A stretch of DNA of 64,000 nucleotides from Lamellibrachia satsuma (GCA_033239005.1 BSQZ01000026.1:4290501-4354500); one strand, 5' to 3'; numbered from the stretch's first letter, positions 45,711 to 58,130 are shown. The notes: generated from the sequence alone by a model not told the origin. Translations and numbers: made by a program.

Positions 45711-46516
45711 AGTTCACACCCTTGTTACTCAGGCATTTCCAAAAGGCAGTCACCATTCCAGTGATTAGCCTGACAGAGATAAGGTTTAGGTATGTATGAA
45801 TGGGAGAGAGAATATCTCTCGACGTTAATACTGTCTGTACCAACTGGAGTTAACTGGTCATTCAGGCACATGTGAATTGGAGGGAAGGCCTAGACAATAG
45901 AATGTCCTCTTTTAGTGCGGTAAGTTGATGACAAATGGTGGCTTCTGCAAATCTGCAAAATATTTGGCTGGTAACCTGCAGCCAAATGGACCTATGCATT
46001 AGACTATGTATCTATATATTTTTGGTATGTCCACAAGCATACATATAACATGCAGAGAAAAGTAAAATAGCTTCCGTTTGGGATCTTTTACAGTGCCAAC
46101 TGGTATCAAAAGCAAGCCAATTCAAGTGATACATAAAAAAATTGTGTATAAATATTTAAATACTATTGTATAAAGGGGAAACCTAATGAGTTAGCATTAA
46201 CACATTGCATAAATAACACATTGATGCATAGAAATTATGTATGTAGTTACCAGGTTTTGTTAATTTGGTGGTGGAATACTGGAGGAAACTCCACACCCTG
46301 CAAATCCTCAGCCACAAATTTACATTCCTTTCAGAAAAGAACATTAATTTTAACAAGCATCTACAACTTTTAAAATGTGATCAAATACCCCATAAACGAA
46401 TGTCTTGGTATATAAATATTGTATAAGCACATCTTTTTTTAAGTCAACGCAATGTTCACATTTGTTTGATGATAATAACTCTGTTCCTAAGATGCAATAA
46501 CTAAAGTAATTTCCTT

Positions 46517-46520
<4 letters not shown>
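45711..46520. other. Intronic DNA, no feature recognised
   Basis: No ORF or element signature up to the TA microsatellite. Confidence 0.45.

Positions 46521-46580
<60 letters not shown>
46521..46580. repeat. (TA)n microsatellite
   Basis: 60 bp of TA. Confidence 0.95.
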
Positions 46581-46583
<3 letters not shown>

Positions 46584-46744
46584 ACAGCACTATCGTGACT
46601 GTAGCGTTTACAAACATACTTGTGATTCAGAACTGCTATAAAATGTGTAAATAACAACTAGCATATTACTATTTCAATAATGACTTGTATCAAGTGCTTA
46701 TACTTACAAAAAAACAAGTGACATATGAATGTAATCTGCATTTC

Positions 46745-46928
46745 TACCAAAACATACTTTAATTGTTAATTGAATTAAATATAATTGTTAATTTAATTTA
46801 ATTAAAGAATTTGGGAGGTTAATCTAATTTAATTGACCTTATAAATGTGTGAGATTAATTTAATTGGAACATTTCTGAGTTAATTGTAATTTAATTTATT
46901 AACTTTTCAAGTTAATTGCCCCATGCAT
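46745..46928. repeat. TTAATTAA-rich dispersed repeat, copy 2
   Basis: Close match to 39118-39272 over its full length, with a 30-bp insertion. Its right end abuts the second 49-bp minisatellite block. Confidence 0.8.
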
Positions 46929-46929
46929 A

Positions 46930-47168
46930 GCTGTCACTATGAAACAGGAGATGATAAGAGAGTCACTAACCTGTCACTACAAGAGAGGAAATGACAAGAC
47001 ATACATAAACCTGTCACTATGAGAGAGGAGATAACAAGACAGTCAACAACCTGCCATAATAACACAAGAGATGACAAGACAGACATAAACATGTTACTAC
47101 AAGACATGAGATGATAAGACAGACACTAACCTGTCATTGTGAGACAGAAGATGACAAGACAGTCACTA
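46930..47168. repeat. 49-bp minisatellite, second block
   Basis: About 5 copies of ctgtcactatgaaacaggag-type units. It reaches into the donor side of the exon at 47171-47305. Confidence 0.9.
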
Positions 47169-47170
47169 AC

Positions 47171-47305
47171 CTGCACACCAGCGCAGTATCCATGGGTGAA
47201 TGTCTTGCATGAAGTCTTCCAGCCGAGTTTTGTCAAACGGCATAGTGATGCTGAGTGGCTTGTTGACCGTCTGATCTGGGAGTTGTTCCATCCCATCATT
47301 GTATC
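47171..47305 (-). CDS. Exon of the unidentified extracellular-type gene
   Basis: Minus strand; acceptor actgtctccag, donor GCAG|gttagt; phase 1 in and out. It encodes YNDGMEQLPDQTVNKPLSIT, MPFDKTRLEDFMQDIHPWIL and RWCA. I do not recognise the domain. The phase fits the cadherin-like exon at 42378, and codon composition (balanced charged and hydrophobic residues) is protein-like, unlike the other frames. The other minus frame, open for 79 codons over the same bases, is a shadow with low-complexity Ser/Thr content. Confidence 0.5.
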
Positions 47306-47529
47306 CTGGAGACAGTCAATGACACTGTACGTTGAAAGTCTGACAGTGTCAACAACAGTGAACACAGGGATCTCACGGTGTGGTGAATAATAATTATGTT
47401 ATTTACGAAGACATCAAGTAATGCTAGTAGATTTAGACAAAATGTTATTGAAATAACATTGAAATACCAACATTATAAATATAAAAATCAATTTTGAACA
47501 ACACTGCAAACTAAAACCCAAAAGTATTT

Positions 47530-47720
47530 ATACTAAGTGACCTTTTACAATCCAATCTCCCACCTGTTCTTATAGTAAATGGAGTCTACAAGAGCAACAT
47601 ACTAAGTCATCTTTCACAAGCCAATCTCCCACCTGTTCTTTAAGTAGAAGGCGTCTACAAGTGCAATATACTAAGCAACCTTTCACAAGCCAATCTCCCA
47701 CCTGTTTCTCAAGTATCTGT
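47530..47720. repeat. Three ~68-bp tandem repeats
   Basis: Units contain cacaagccaatctcccacct plus gttctt and 'actaagt.a.ctttcac'. Translated on the minus strand they give a repeated EKQVGDWLVK peptide, but the stops and context argue against coding. Confidence 0.8.
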
Positions 47721-47735
47721 CTGTTTTGTCCCTGG

Positions 47736-47846
47736 TTGACTCGGGGCGACAATGAATGACTTGAACGTGTCCGGTGCCCCTGACAGGTACTGGGCAGTCA
47801 AGTCATCAGCTGACAGAAACTCCCTGGTCAGCATCTTGTCACTGGT
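47736..47846 (-). CDS. Exon of the unidentified extracellular-type gene
   Basis: Minus strand, acceptor cacagaccag (an alternative cacacag lies five bases earlier). It encodes TSDKMLTREFLSADDLTAQY, then LSGAPDTFKSFIVAP. The donor is uncertain: the frame runs on to a TGA near 47710, and the only phase-1 GT (CCGA|gtcaac) is weak but would join in frame to the exon at 47305. No known domain. Confidence 0.45.
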
Positions 47847-47869
47847 CTGGTCTGTGTGAGCAAGAATCA

Positions 47870-48325
47870 CTTTACACTTCAAGTAAGCTGTAATATCTGT
47901 GAAAGACTAACTGGGTTGCGAGTGCAAAAATCACTTTACACTACAAGTCAGCTGTAATGTCTGTGTAGAGACTCACTTGTATGTGAGTGTAATAATTACT
48001 TGACACTTTGAGTCAGCTGTAATGCCTATGTAAAGACTCACTGGTATGTGAGTGGAAGAATAATTTTTCAATTTGAGTCAGCTATAATGTCAGAATAAAG
48101 ACTGACTGGGCTGTGAGTACAACAATCACTTGACACTTCTTCAAGTAAGCTGTAATGTCTGTGTAAAGACTGACTGGGCTGTGAGTACAACAATCACTTG
48201 ACACTGCAAGTAAGATGTAATGTCTGCGTAAAGACTGGGCTGTGAGTACAACAATCACTTTACACTTCAAGTAAGCTCTAATGTCTGCGTAAAGACTGAC
48301 TTGGCTGTGAGTGCAATAATCAGCA
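47870..48325. repeat. Minisatellite, ~60-bp unit
   Basis: About seven degenerate units with aagtaagctgtaatgtctgt, gtaaagactgactgggctgt and gagtacaacaatcac. Intronic. Confidence 0.85.
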
Positions 48326-48341
48326 TGAGCCAAGAACTTAC

Positions 48342-48514
48342 GCTGTCGATGTTCTCATCCTTAGGTGGTTTGTCCCAGGTGACACCGACGCCGTCGTGTC
48401 GTGACGTCTTTGCTGCTGGTACGTCAATTGTTGTGTAATCGAACGGCTCTGTGTCGTCCACTGATGTAGTCATGTTGTGTACTGACTTTTGTGACTGAGG
48501 TTTGATGGTGGCAC
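48342..48514 (-). CDS. Exon of the unidentified extracellular-type gene
   Basis: Minus strand; acceptor caccattccag, donor GACAGC|gtaagt; phase 1 in, 0 out. It encodes ATIKPQSQKSVHNMTTSVDD, TEPFDYTTIDVPAAKTSRHD and GVGVTWDKPPKDENIDS. Strong splice borders and protein-like composition. Entry phase matches the exon ending at 55375. Contains one N-glycosylation sequon (NMT). No domain recognised. Confidence 0.55.
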
Positions 48515-50025
48515 CTGGAATGGTGACATCAAGTCTATACAAGCAATACATATCAGTCAGTGTTGTAGTTTGATCATTATAATATTTTACAGAAATTACA
48601 AAATAACTTAACTTAGAAAATATTTTTTTAAACTGACAGAAAGCTGCTTGACCATTTAAGACAATCTGTTTTCCAAAACAAAGAACGATGCTTTGGCAGT
48701 TCATTTAGAAGTATTTCCTTGTTATAAACGACCATTTGTCTCAAAGAATTGAGAATGGTTGTACTAGTAAGTTAATATTGAAGTATTTCACTGACAGGCA
48801 AACAGATTTGAGAGAACGGAGAAAGGATGCACTGGCTGTAGTAAAATGCATATTGCCTCTCTCTCGCTGTCAGCTGTGGTTGCGACTATGACTGCTCAGT
48901 TAGTTCGCAATAAGTCCTCTCCAGATTGGTCTTTCATCTGCAACTAAGTACTGCTTGGCGTCTATATTTTATTTTCTGCAAGTTTCCCTTTACTATGTCT
49001 TTGAATCTAAGTTTTGGGCGACCTCTGTTTCTAGTACCTTCTGACAGTTGGGAGAAGCCACACTTCCATAAACAACTGGAATATATTAAAGAGTATAATG
49101 ACGTGATTCTGACTTTGTAATGAGTTGGTTGTATTTAGTCAGTTCTGTGTCATGGCGTGCAACACCCAGACCTGTCATGTTCCTGAGAACAAAAAGAAGA
49201 GTTGTGATTGGATATGGGTTGTCGGAAGAGTTTACAGTTAACATCGGATTTAAAGTTAACATGCGAACTACATGACGACGGCGCTCGTCAGCATCAAACC
49301 GCTGCCCAAGTACATATTTGTCTTGCTCAACGTCATCCAATCTTCATCCATTCACCCACGTCTACAGCAACTGCTCTTACAAGACTCTGCCTCCATCCAG
49401 GTCAAGTGAAGCACTGATGCACGACTCCGACGTCTCTTTGATGCGACACCAATGCTAGTTTCGTTCCAGGACACACGTTAGATGATGTAAACAGTATAAC
49501 AAACAATCAATCAACTTTGATATAACATTCAACGCTCCCCATTATAGACACCGCGTGCGACACAAGTGTTGACTTCGTAGCAGGATACACGTGTGTAACA
49601 AACACTGATACGCAGACACGCTCCCCTGCCGACGTTTAATAAAAGCCACATGACGTGATATGAGCTGGTACGCGCATTAAGCTATAGAGGCCTATGTTGC
49701 AACATTTTTGCGCGGTTTATTATTTTACTTTTCGTACTAGTGTTAGCAGTAAGATGCGCGCATGAGGAAGCTACAGCGTGGTGCGAACCACGGCCATGTT
49801 AAATATTGCTAAACATTTGTACTTGTCTGCATTAACAAACATCGAACGGGGCGTGATAACGTTCCAGATAGAACGTCAGGTTCCCAGTCGTGAAAACCCT
49901 AGCTTGAACCGTCTTGCTGCCGTTTCGAAGCTTTGGCAATTTGTTTCACCGAACGTTGCCACAGCTCATTCGTTTGTATAAATGAGTACCTGGCTATATG
50001 CAGTGGTGATTATACGTACGAATGG
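48515..50025. other. Large intron section, no confident feature
   Basis: The stretch 48820-49500 is less AT-rich and has ORFs on both strands (minus 49340-49086; plus 48926-49120 and 49208-49417). None shows a known motif. It may be the 3' region of an old retrotransposon. Nothing recognised elsewhere. Confidence 0.4.
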
Positions 50026-50150
50026 TCTTCGAGCAGTAACTGCAGCATGACTGAGTGCTTCCCAGAGAAGTCGAGATGAAGTTGGAATGAACAGATGTGC
50101 TAGGGGGTGAAGTGTAAAACACTTTGCACACTGAACGTACACTAACTGAT
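50026..50150 (+). mobile_element. SINE 3' fragment
   Basis: gagtgcttcccagagaagtc, gaatgaacagatgtgctagg and the end gtaaaacactttgcacactg match the tail of the SINE at 12345-12490. The tRNA head is missing. Confidence 0.55.
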
Positions 50151-50273
50151 GCGTACTATTATTTTTTTTGCGTAACCATGTTGAGAAAATTGCTGTAAAC
50201 AGAACGATTACGTATCCGCAATAGAACAACACGCATGTGTCGATACAGTTAGGATACCAGACTAATTGCGACA

Positions 50274-53200
50274 TAGAAATTGCGCTTCTAAGTGAGGATT
50301 ACAACGTCATTCAGGGCGTTGACAGGTGTCAAGGCGTGGTGCTGCAAAAGATTATATGATGCAAACATGACAACGCCGTCCGAGAGCATGGACAATGCCT
50401 GTCGTGGTTCGTTGATTACCTCCGCCAGCACAGACAACAGACCACAATGGTTCATTCCTGTTTACCAGCCAGCATGCGGGGAGTTCTTGCATTTAGCGTG
50501 TCTTATATAGCAATCCATGCGAAGTTGGTGATTCTTCTTCCAAAAATTGGTATACGGTATACGGCCTACCATGACTGAAGAATGATCAATTGGAGAAATA
50601 TGGAAGAGTGTGCAAGATAGCATTTCGTGTGCTACATCCGTGTTGGCGTGCATGTTATCTGCTTCAACATACGTTGTGTATCAATAGCACACGCTGCGTG
50701 CTTCCTGTGGTGTTCTCTGTAAAAGCTGATCTCATCTAGATAGGCAGAAATGCATTGCGTTGACAGCCAGTCAGACGAAATTGGTGAAGAAAGAGATGAT
50801 TCGAGACAGCTACTAACAAAAGGAGTATTATAAACAGGGACTTTATGACCTACCAGAATGCGGAAGGTTTGTGTATAAACATTATTTGGCTTTGTAGATA
50901 AATAATATCTATATTACGGAATACACATATTTGATATGGTATTAATTCTGATACATATTTTATTCATTCTACAAACGATTGATCATTTCATATGGAGTTT
51001 TGAATAATGTATTGGGACAGATTACTTATTAGTGACAACTATGTTTTTCTGCTACTGATGCAACTCATGACTGTGTATTAGTCGCACGAAAATTTGGCTA
51101 GACTGTTGCTTGCAAGGAGACAAGACACTTTCTAGGCGTTTTGGCTTATTATTGGCTAACGTAACAGTTATGTGCATTTGTTCAACAAAGTAACGGCGGT
51201 GGGAATTGCTAGATGCATAGATAATAAACAGACATATCAGCTATCACAACTGTTCGATGATACTATTGCCAATATAATAAACCTTTTCCACTTGGAGTGT
51301 GTTGTATTCCTAAGACAGGGTTTTGTAGGGTTGTTGATATCAATTACACGGCCAACGTTCTAGTAGACGCCATCTTAAAGTGATCACTTCCGGGGCATGC
51401 GCATAATTTTCACCACTAGATCTGCATAATTCAATATCAATAACATAGACTAGTAATATTATTTATGCATGTTATACACTTTGCTGCATTACAACATTAA
51501 CTATGCCATATAAGAAACATTCTAATTAACTAAATTGTTTAATTAGTAGTTGTTATATCAATTAAATGTAAAGTTAACCTGTTTCAAGAGTTCACACCAC
51601 AAATTCACATAAAAAGGGTGTACCTACTATATAAACGGGTAGACGTGTTGTCATAAGAGGTTGCTAGCTCAACATATAGGGATTGTCAGTAGTTTGGGTG
51701 GAGAACTACAGAATGGTCTGGGGGCCGACAAATCTCTCCCCTGAGAGCTGCTCGATAAGCAACCATAAGAGACTCGGTGACTGTGGATTGGTCTCTCCAC
51801 CGACCGATAGGAGGTGCAACCAAATAGCAGATAATGCTAAGTGTCACTCACGTCATTGGATTCTTATTTTTTAAACAAAAGAACATCGATCACTACATAT
51901 TCAGATTCAGGTTATTATTCTCGATTCGCATTAGTTGGTCAATCGGCATCAGTTTTATTGTCATCGTAGCAAACGTCTGTCAATCCGTAATCAATTACAT
52001 GTAAATTATTACATTGATGTCCTTCCTTGCATTTTAGTAAATCAATGATTTCATTATATCACTCTACATCACTCCCAAAACAAAAAGGCTATATAATATT
52101 AGTGTTTTATGGCACTCCAGCACACATGCAAATTTGTTCTCTTCGAAGAACAGCCAGGTGACACTGTTAAGCTAATGCTTTCCACACGTTTTGATTTTAC
52201 TGTGCTTCTCTACATGCAATCTAAAGTCTGACACATAACAAAACGTCTTGCAACACATTGTGCACACCTAATCGATTCAAATAGACCTAACTCGGATTTA
52301 CTTGCATTTAACTTTAATGTGGTCTCTGTCATCCAATGGAAGATTTTGTGGAGACAATCCCTGAGCTAGTTTTGGAAGTGATTTGTATCTCATGTAGCCA
52401 AAATAGCATAGGTATGTGATTTATTAGCATACAAGTTGTGAAGTTGGATAACTGAGCCAAGTAGAGTAGCGTAGAGAGTGAAACACCTTGAGGAACATTA
52501 CGTGAAGTAGGGAGCGTAGCTAAGAAACAATTCGCTATCTTCATTCTTTTTAATCTATCAATTAAATATTATGAGAACCAGCTCTGTTCCAGATATGCCA
52601 CACCACATTGACACACTTTTAATAAGTTGTCCTGTGACCAATGGTATCAAATGCGGCAGATAGCTTCTGCAAGAAAATGGTCTCCTTCCATACACTTCCT
52701 GGACCCACTACCCAGTGTGTAGATCCGCTCAAGTCTGGTCAACAACAGATTTAACACCTACACATGGTTCACTGAATGGTATTAATTCAGTCAACACTTG
52801 ATCATTTGCTGTGTCGCCAGAACAGTCTGCATTGATTGTCCTTAAACACTTCCAGGAGAAACCATGTGGCAATATCTTCATTATGTTGGACCCCCGACTG
52901 CAACGGTATTTTTTAAATAATATAATCAGTTATAACATTTACATACATTAAATTTAACAAAGGTAATAATAAATACATTTGTATGTGGGCGTTTTCACGT
53001 ACAGGGTACACCTTTTCCAAAACGAACTTTCCCGCATAGTATTGAAATAATTAATGGTGTAATATTAATTCAGTCTAAATATATATTCTTTGCTCACTTA
53101 CCATGGATGCACAACAACCAACTCACTTCTTCGTGGTGATGTCCTACTCACGAGAGATGGAGTCCACAGCTGACCCATTGTGTCTGGAATGATATTAACA

Positions 53201-53290
53201 GATGTCGTCATTTCATCCTCCCAAAGGCCAATAAATGAAAGGGGCAAATTTTCTACAGTTTCTGTTAAAGCAGGCCATGTGAATATGTTA
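50274..53290. mobile_element. 3-kb interspersed repeat, copy 2
   Basis: Direct repeat of 34404-37436 about 15.9 kb away, with high identity throughout. Relative to copy 1 it keeps a 45-bp segment at 52615-52660 (acttttaataagttgtcctg) and lacks about 25 bp near 52287. It has no fold-back at its left end. A reverse-transcriptase-like minus stretch (NVPQGVSLSTLLYLAQL) at 52450-52505 retains the canonical PQG of motif C flank. This supports derivation from a LINE. Confidence 0.85.
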
Positions 53291-54309
53291 CAAAAAAAAT
53301 TACAAATATCTTGTTACACATAGGTGTAAGAAAACCTGTCTAGTTAAATTCTTCATTTTCTGTCTGAATCAACCAATGGTTCTATTCCAAAAATATATAT
53401 AATTCTAACTCGACCAAACATTACATCTATATTACACATCTGTTGAATAATAGTGGAATGATAGGATGAACATTTGAAGCAGTGTGCCGACGACCATAAA
53501 AGGATGAACATTTGCAGCAATAAAAATACCCCAAAAAGCCATCTTGGTGCACCCTGGGGCAAGACAGCCACCCATATACCTGGGGCAGTTCGGTCTACAA
53601 CTCCTTCCCCCGTGTTTTTAGTTCTGTCATGTTTCATAGCCCTGACAGTACATGGCAAAGTCAGTTTAGGTTGCCTAACCATGGCATTGTGTTCTTTTGA
53701 CTGTCGAGGACATCAAAGATACGTCATGCCTGGACGATTCTGATCGAACGCAGCAACAAGTTGAATGTTAAACCTCTAACCATGCATAAAATACCGAAAT
53801 AAGGAGTTATGTACCATATTGGTTCGTCCATATAAATATGGACGAAACATTGCCTGAATAATAATATACATACACACATGCAAATATTATGATAGTACAC
53901 AGGCTATAACAGTTGTAAAGTAAAAATGGAGTTAGCACATAAAATATACATTCCAATTCATAAATTGGTCAAATGTTATATGCACGTATTTCCACAGTGA
54001 CTGGTTGTGGTAGTGTTTGAATGTTTAGTGTCATTGTAAAATTAAAACAAATGCCTCTTTCCTTTGTTTACATGTGATACAATTCATAAAATAGTAATAA
54101 GATATTCTACTCAATATAACCATATAACCAGAATGCATGTAATTCCAAAAACAATGCCCCGAAAGCGGCGGTGCGCAGAAGAGTTGCACGAGTCATTGTA
54201 TGTTCGCTGACCCAGTCGCACAACCACGGAAAGGATTTTTTGCTAATAATGCAGTGGCGTGACAAGTAGTAAAAGTTTAACAATGTACGATTCATATAAG
54301 TTAGCATCT
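53291..54309. other. No gene recognised
   Basis: Contains overlapping ORFs on both strands at 53353-53743 (109 and 89 codons), neither with a known motif; the DNA is moderately GC-rich at 53510-53660. The remainder is AT-rich. Confidence 0.4.
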
Positions 54310-54548
54310 CTCTGATTGTATACCTACCAATATTATCTGGACAATATCTCATCATTAACTCCACGGACAATATTCCAGAAATACTGTTTATGAGACAATA
54401 TCTCTTCAGAAGTATATCCTGGTTATTGTTCTGCTGCTGCATTACACACAGAATGTCTGCAAATTGTCCAATTACCGAAGTTGATTTTCGGCTGTCTTTG
54501 CAGATGAAAGCGTATAATTGAATTACGGTTAGTTGATAGTAAGTTAGT
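54310..54548. repeat. Dispersed repeat, copy 1 (second at 58436)
   Basis: The sequence ctgattgtatacctaccaat to gcgtataattgaattacggt matches 58436-58640 with ~20% divergence and small gaps. The 161-codon minus ORF through it is not conserved in the other copy. Confidence 0.8.
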
Positions 54549-54597
54549 ATAGCTTTGTTTACCGTGGATGAAAGTTTACGGAGTATGGGCATTCAGA

Positions 54598-55110
54598 CGT
54601 AGATGTGAGACGTCGCATACAAGCTGGAGCGAATGCTTGGAGAAACGTAGGGGGAGTCATGTTGGACAGAAACGTTTTGAAAAAGCTGAAAGGGAAATTC
54701 CTGAGTATGCGTGTTACACCGGCATGCCTGTATGATCTGGAGTCAGTGGCGTTGACAGAACAGAAACAACCGCTGCTGCAAGTTTTCATCGAATATAAAG
54801 AACAAAGAAGGTGGACAAAAGAAGGATGAACGACTTGAGGAAAGAGGTTGGGATTCAATGCAGCCTAACAAGATGATTGTCGAAAAGCAATGTGAGATGG
54901 GCAGGCCACTTGGTAAGGATGGATGGAGGCAAACTAGCAAAGAGTGCAGAGAGTTACGTCAACAATTCAGGAAAAGGGGGAGCCCACAGCAAATATAGGA
55001 AGACTGTTTGAGGTGGGATATGAGAAGATCGGAGGAAGATGAAAGATGGAGAGAGGGAGTGGCCTTTAGAAAACTATGAAAAGAAACAACAGAAAGAGGG
55101 GCTCGATAAT
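54598..55110 (+). mobile_element. LINE reverse-transcriptase C-terminal fragment
   Basis: Plus strand, from about 54605: RRRIQAGANAWRNVGGVMLD, LKGKFLSMRVTPACLYDLES and VALTEQ. After a frame break come RMNDLRKEVGIQ, NVRWAGHLVRMDGGKLAKSA and, last, DMRRSEEDERWREGVAFRKL. This is the 'RI..(G)..W.......' to 'VRWAGHL.RM' tail region seen after the palm in many invertebrate non-LTR retrotransposons. It is frameshifted and 5'-truncated. Confidence 0.75.
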
Positions 55111-55374
55111 ACTTCACCTGACCCTCAACCCTGTACAGCAGTGAACAAGAAGGAAGAGCGCCATTAGCTTGGTAAATAGTTATGTTTAATAAATAGTATA
55201 TAAACTGCTTATGAGAAACAACATATCTATACAAAGTTTGCCAACTTTTAGCATCCCTCTACAAACATGGTGTTGTGTGACTATAGTGCACCATTTAGAC
55301 ACATGGTGCCCATGACAGTGACATGATTCTCCTCAGAGCCCTTTTCTCCTGACAGACCTATCTCACTGACTGAC
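55111..55374. other. Non-coding flank
   Basis: No feature recognised between the LINE fragment and the exon. Confidence 0.4.
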
Positions 55375-55496
55375 CTATCTCACGCGAGACGAGGCCGCCA
55401 TCATTGCTGATCATGACGCTCCACAACTGGATGGTGGCGTGGAAGGCGGCGGTCACTACCCTGTTACAGAGATGCCAGCGTGCAGAGTTCTTCATC
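55375..55496 (-). CDS. Exon of the unidentified extracellular-type gene
   Basis: Minus strand; acceptor gtttgtgtgagacag with a good pyrimidine tract, donor GATAG|gtcagt; phase 2 in, 1 out. It encodes MKNSARWHLCNRVVTAAFHA, TIQLWSVMISNDGGLVSREI. Higher GC than its surroundings, as expected for an exon. No domain recognised. The exit phase fits the exon at 48514. It is the most upstream exon I can attach to this gene, and the neighbouring FLYWCH exon at 58904 ends in an incompatible phase. Confidence 0.5.
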
Positions 55497-55499
55497 CTG

Positions 55500-56149
55500 T
55501 CTCACACAAACACACAAGTTACATAGAACTGCTTCAATGACACAGATCACACCCACACTTTGGTATTCTGCTGAGGAAAATTACAGAATCAACCAATTAT
55601 ATTTATCTCTGTTTGAGCGATACCCATTTGACCAGATGGTTGTACTCGTATATAAATGACGTACTCTTCTTGACTACAGCATGCTTATCAAAAGTAATAT
55701 ATCCCTTGACAAGAAGGATTCACAGGGAAAGGATAAGTAACAACATCACAAAAGTCAAGCAGGTTACAAAAACAAAAGCCATTACCATTCAGCACCAATA
55801 CTGATTTATTAGAACACCTATAAAAGTGAGTTTTTTAATCTAATGTGACATTCTCCCCCCTCCCCACCATTACAGTTTTTGTAATATCTGTTCCAGTCAT
55901 GAATCCTATGTATTTCCAAGAGGACCATGCCTGGTTTGCTTGCAAGGCGGTTATGTTTAGTTACGTGTCACGGATTTCGGTGGTGGTCCACGCAAAACCA
56001 GGGGCGGGCCGTACTTAGATTAAGCTCAACAGATGAGTGCAAGAAATTTCCACAAATGAAAAACAACACCAAAGTAATCAACATGAATGTGTTTACAATG
56101 AATCAAAACCTAACTGAAATGGTGCAAATGATCGCATAATCTCACCGGC
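55500..56149. other. Intron or intergenic, no feature recognised
   Basis: Short ORFs without motifs. Confidence 0.4.
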
Positions 56150-56520
56150 AGCAGAATACGTTCGACCGCAGTGATGTCGAGGTTGTTGTCGGCTGGACGA
56201 TAGTAGGCCAGATGTCAATAGATCGTGGAGACGGCGATGTTTCGTGACGACGGCTGACGCTGACGCGGACGCAATGATGTCATACACGGGGAAGACAGTT
56301 GAACGGTCATTTGGACGTACAGTATGTCAGCCGGCAATATGTCGTGGAGACGGCTAACGTGTCGTGACGACGACTAACGTCGTGACGATAGCTCGTGCGG
56401 ACGCACTCGTGTCGCGCGCGCGGGGAAGGCAGTTGAACAGTCGGCTGAACGCTCTGTAAGTTGGCCGTCAACATGACGTGGAGACGACGAACGTGTCGTG
56501 GACGGTCCCATTACGTCGAT
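56150..56520. repeat. CpG-rich patch with internal direct repeats
   Basis: About 370 bp rich in GTCGTGGAGACGG, GTGTCGTGACGACG and GGAAG(A/G)CAGTTGAAC(G/A)GTC blocks, each occurring two or three times in direct order. CpG density contrasts strongly with the flanks. CGTCGTGACG-type blocks recall the MITE at 6797-7066, so they may be related. Confidence 0.7.
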
Positions 56521-57440
56521 ACCCCTTTTAATATAATGTACCACGCCAAAAGCGAAAAGATCATGGGTACAAATATTGCATAACCTGTTCATGCCCCATG
56601 CCTAACAATAAACTTCCAATGTGGGCTCCCACACCACACTTGGATACTATTATTGCATAACTTGTTGATGTAATCCGTCTATATATACTTTAATATTTAC
56701 TTCACCATATCCAGGAAAATAGTTCATATAATAGCAATTCGCAGAAATTCGACATTATGACACCTACCTGGTAAACACACAAAGTGGGGATAGGCAACAG
56801 CGATCCGATTGAAGTGATCCTTGATACTGTTTACTCTCGGTCCACCAAAATTGTTTTTGGCTACCGCAACACCTGTAAGAAGACCTCAAGTAAAGGTACG
56901 TTGTTATACAGCACGCTATCAAGTCCTTGGGATTGTTCAACGTGCTTACTATCGAGGTACCGAGATTAATGATGATAACACAAGTCACAATACAATGGTG
57001 AGATAGGACTGCCAATCATTAATAATCGCACGTGCCCATTAAATTATATGCGCACATAGGCTGAGGTGGTTATAGTCTTAATATCGAAAAAAAAATTATA
57101 AACAAAAACAATAGTAATATAATAACCTACTGCCATGATTTGGCATGTACCAACTACAAATCAGCATAACTAAATAGATTACTGTAATTGTATTTAGTCT
57201 GAAAAATAAAATGATACTCTGTAATAAATAATGTATCCGTATAACATGGATAAGTTAAATTAATAAAATACATTCATGTTGTTTATCAAGAAATAATAAT
57301 AATACTGTCATAGTGCCATGGAAACTGGATACGTAGGTTCAAGCTACTTGAAGTTGTGCAAGTGTGCAAGTGCCAGACAATGCTTACGTCATTTGACGCA
57401 GCAGTGTCTCGGGAATGTCCACAGGAGTTACGTAACGCAG
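56521..57440. other. AT-rich DNA, no gene recognised
   Basis: Overlapping short frames at 56764-57015 on both strands have no recognisable motif. The rest is very AT-rich. Confidence 0.4.
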
Positions 57441-57443
57441 GCG

Positions 57444-58130
57444 TCAAACACGGCGCACCTTGAAACTTGCGTCCTGTTTACTTCGTATTTGATGGACAAC
57501 ACCCTGAGTGTCTTCATACAGAAGTTCAGAACGAGTTTTCGTTAGGTCTTCATTCACAAATAAACGAAGGTTTAGACCCGAGGCTGTATTGTGATGTTTT
57601 AGGTTGATTCCAGCTATGTATATAGCGTCCCTCCGACGTTCGCTATTTAGTGTAACAATTGTAGTGCGTGGTCGCCCGCCATCCGTTTTAGGGCGGTCAA
57701 TTCTGTGCGCTCGCTCAATCTCGTGAGACTGCAGGACTGGGGTTAACTTCATATGATCATTGACAATGTCTAGGATTGCATTTTAAATTTCACCAGTACC
57801 TACAGATTCGGGTATTCCTTCTGTTCTCAAATTGGATCTTGTAGGATATTGCTCGATGCTGTCGTTGGCCGATTCTAACAAGTCGACTCTAATTTCAAGT
57901 TCTTTGATTTTCTCGTCCTTCTCTTTCACAGTTTGTTTTAGTTGCTCAGTCTGAGCTGCTAAGTAGTCTATTTTGTGAGCAATCTCTTGCGGGAACAGAG
58001 CTTGTTTCAATTGTTTTATAACGTCACTGTCACTCAGAGTTTCAATAAAGGTAAGTTTTAGAAGTTCATTGTCAATACCTTCAAAGCGAGTAGCCTCTGA
58101 CGAGCTTTTTTGGCGATGCTTGGGCGGCAT
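57444..58130 (-). mobile_element. LINE ORF1p (coiled coil and RNA-binding type) with a stop codon
   Basis: Minus strand. The first frame (58130-57783, 115 codons) starts MPPKHRQKSSSEATRFEG and has a coiled-coil region (AQTEQLKQTVKEKDEKIKEL, EIRVDLLESANDSIEQY) then RTEGIPES. After a TAA at 57783 the same reading continues from 57752: SHEIERAHRIDRPK, RPRTTIVTLNSERRRDAIY and LFVNEDLTKTRSELLYE. A coiled coil, 'SR.N.R..G(I/V)PE', 'ERAHR.' and 'RP..I.V.......R' are the ordered features of the L1-type ORF1 chaperone. The single stop breaks it, and no ORF2 follows on this strand. Confidence 0.8.

Noticed and set aside
47570..47752. 60-codon ORF with a repeated VGDWLVK peptide
   Set aside because: It arises from three 68-bp tandem DNA repeats in an intron; the exon just upstream uses a different frame.
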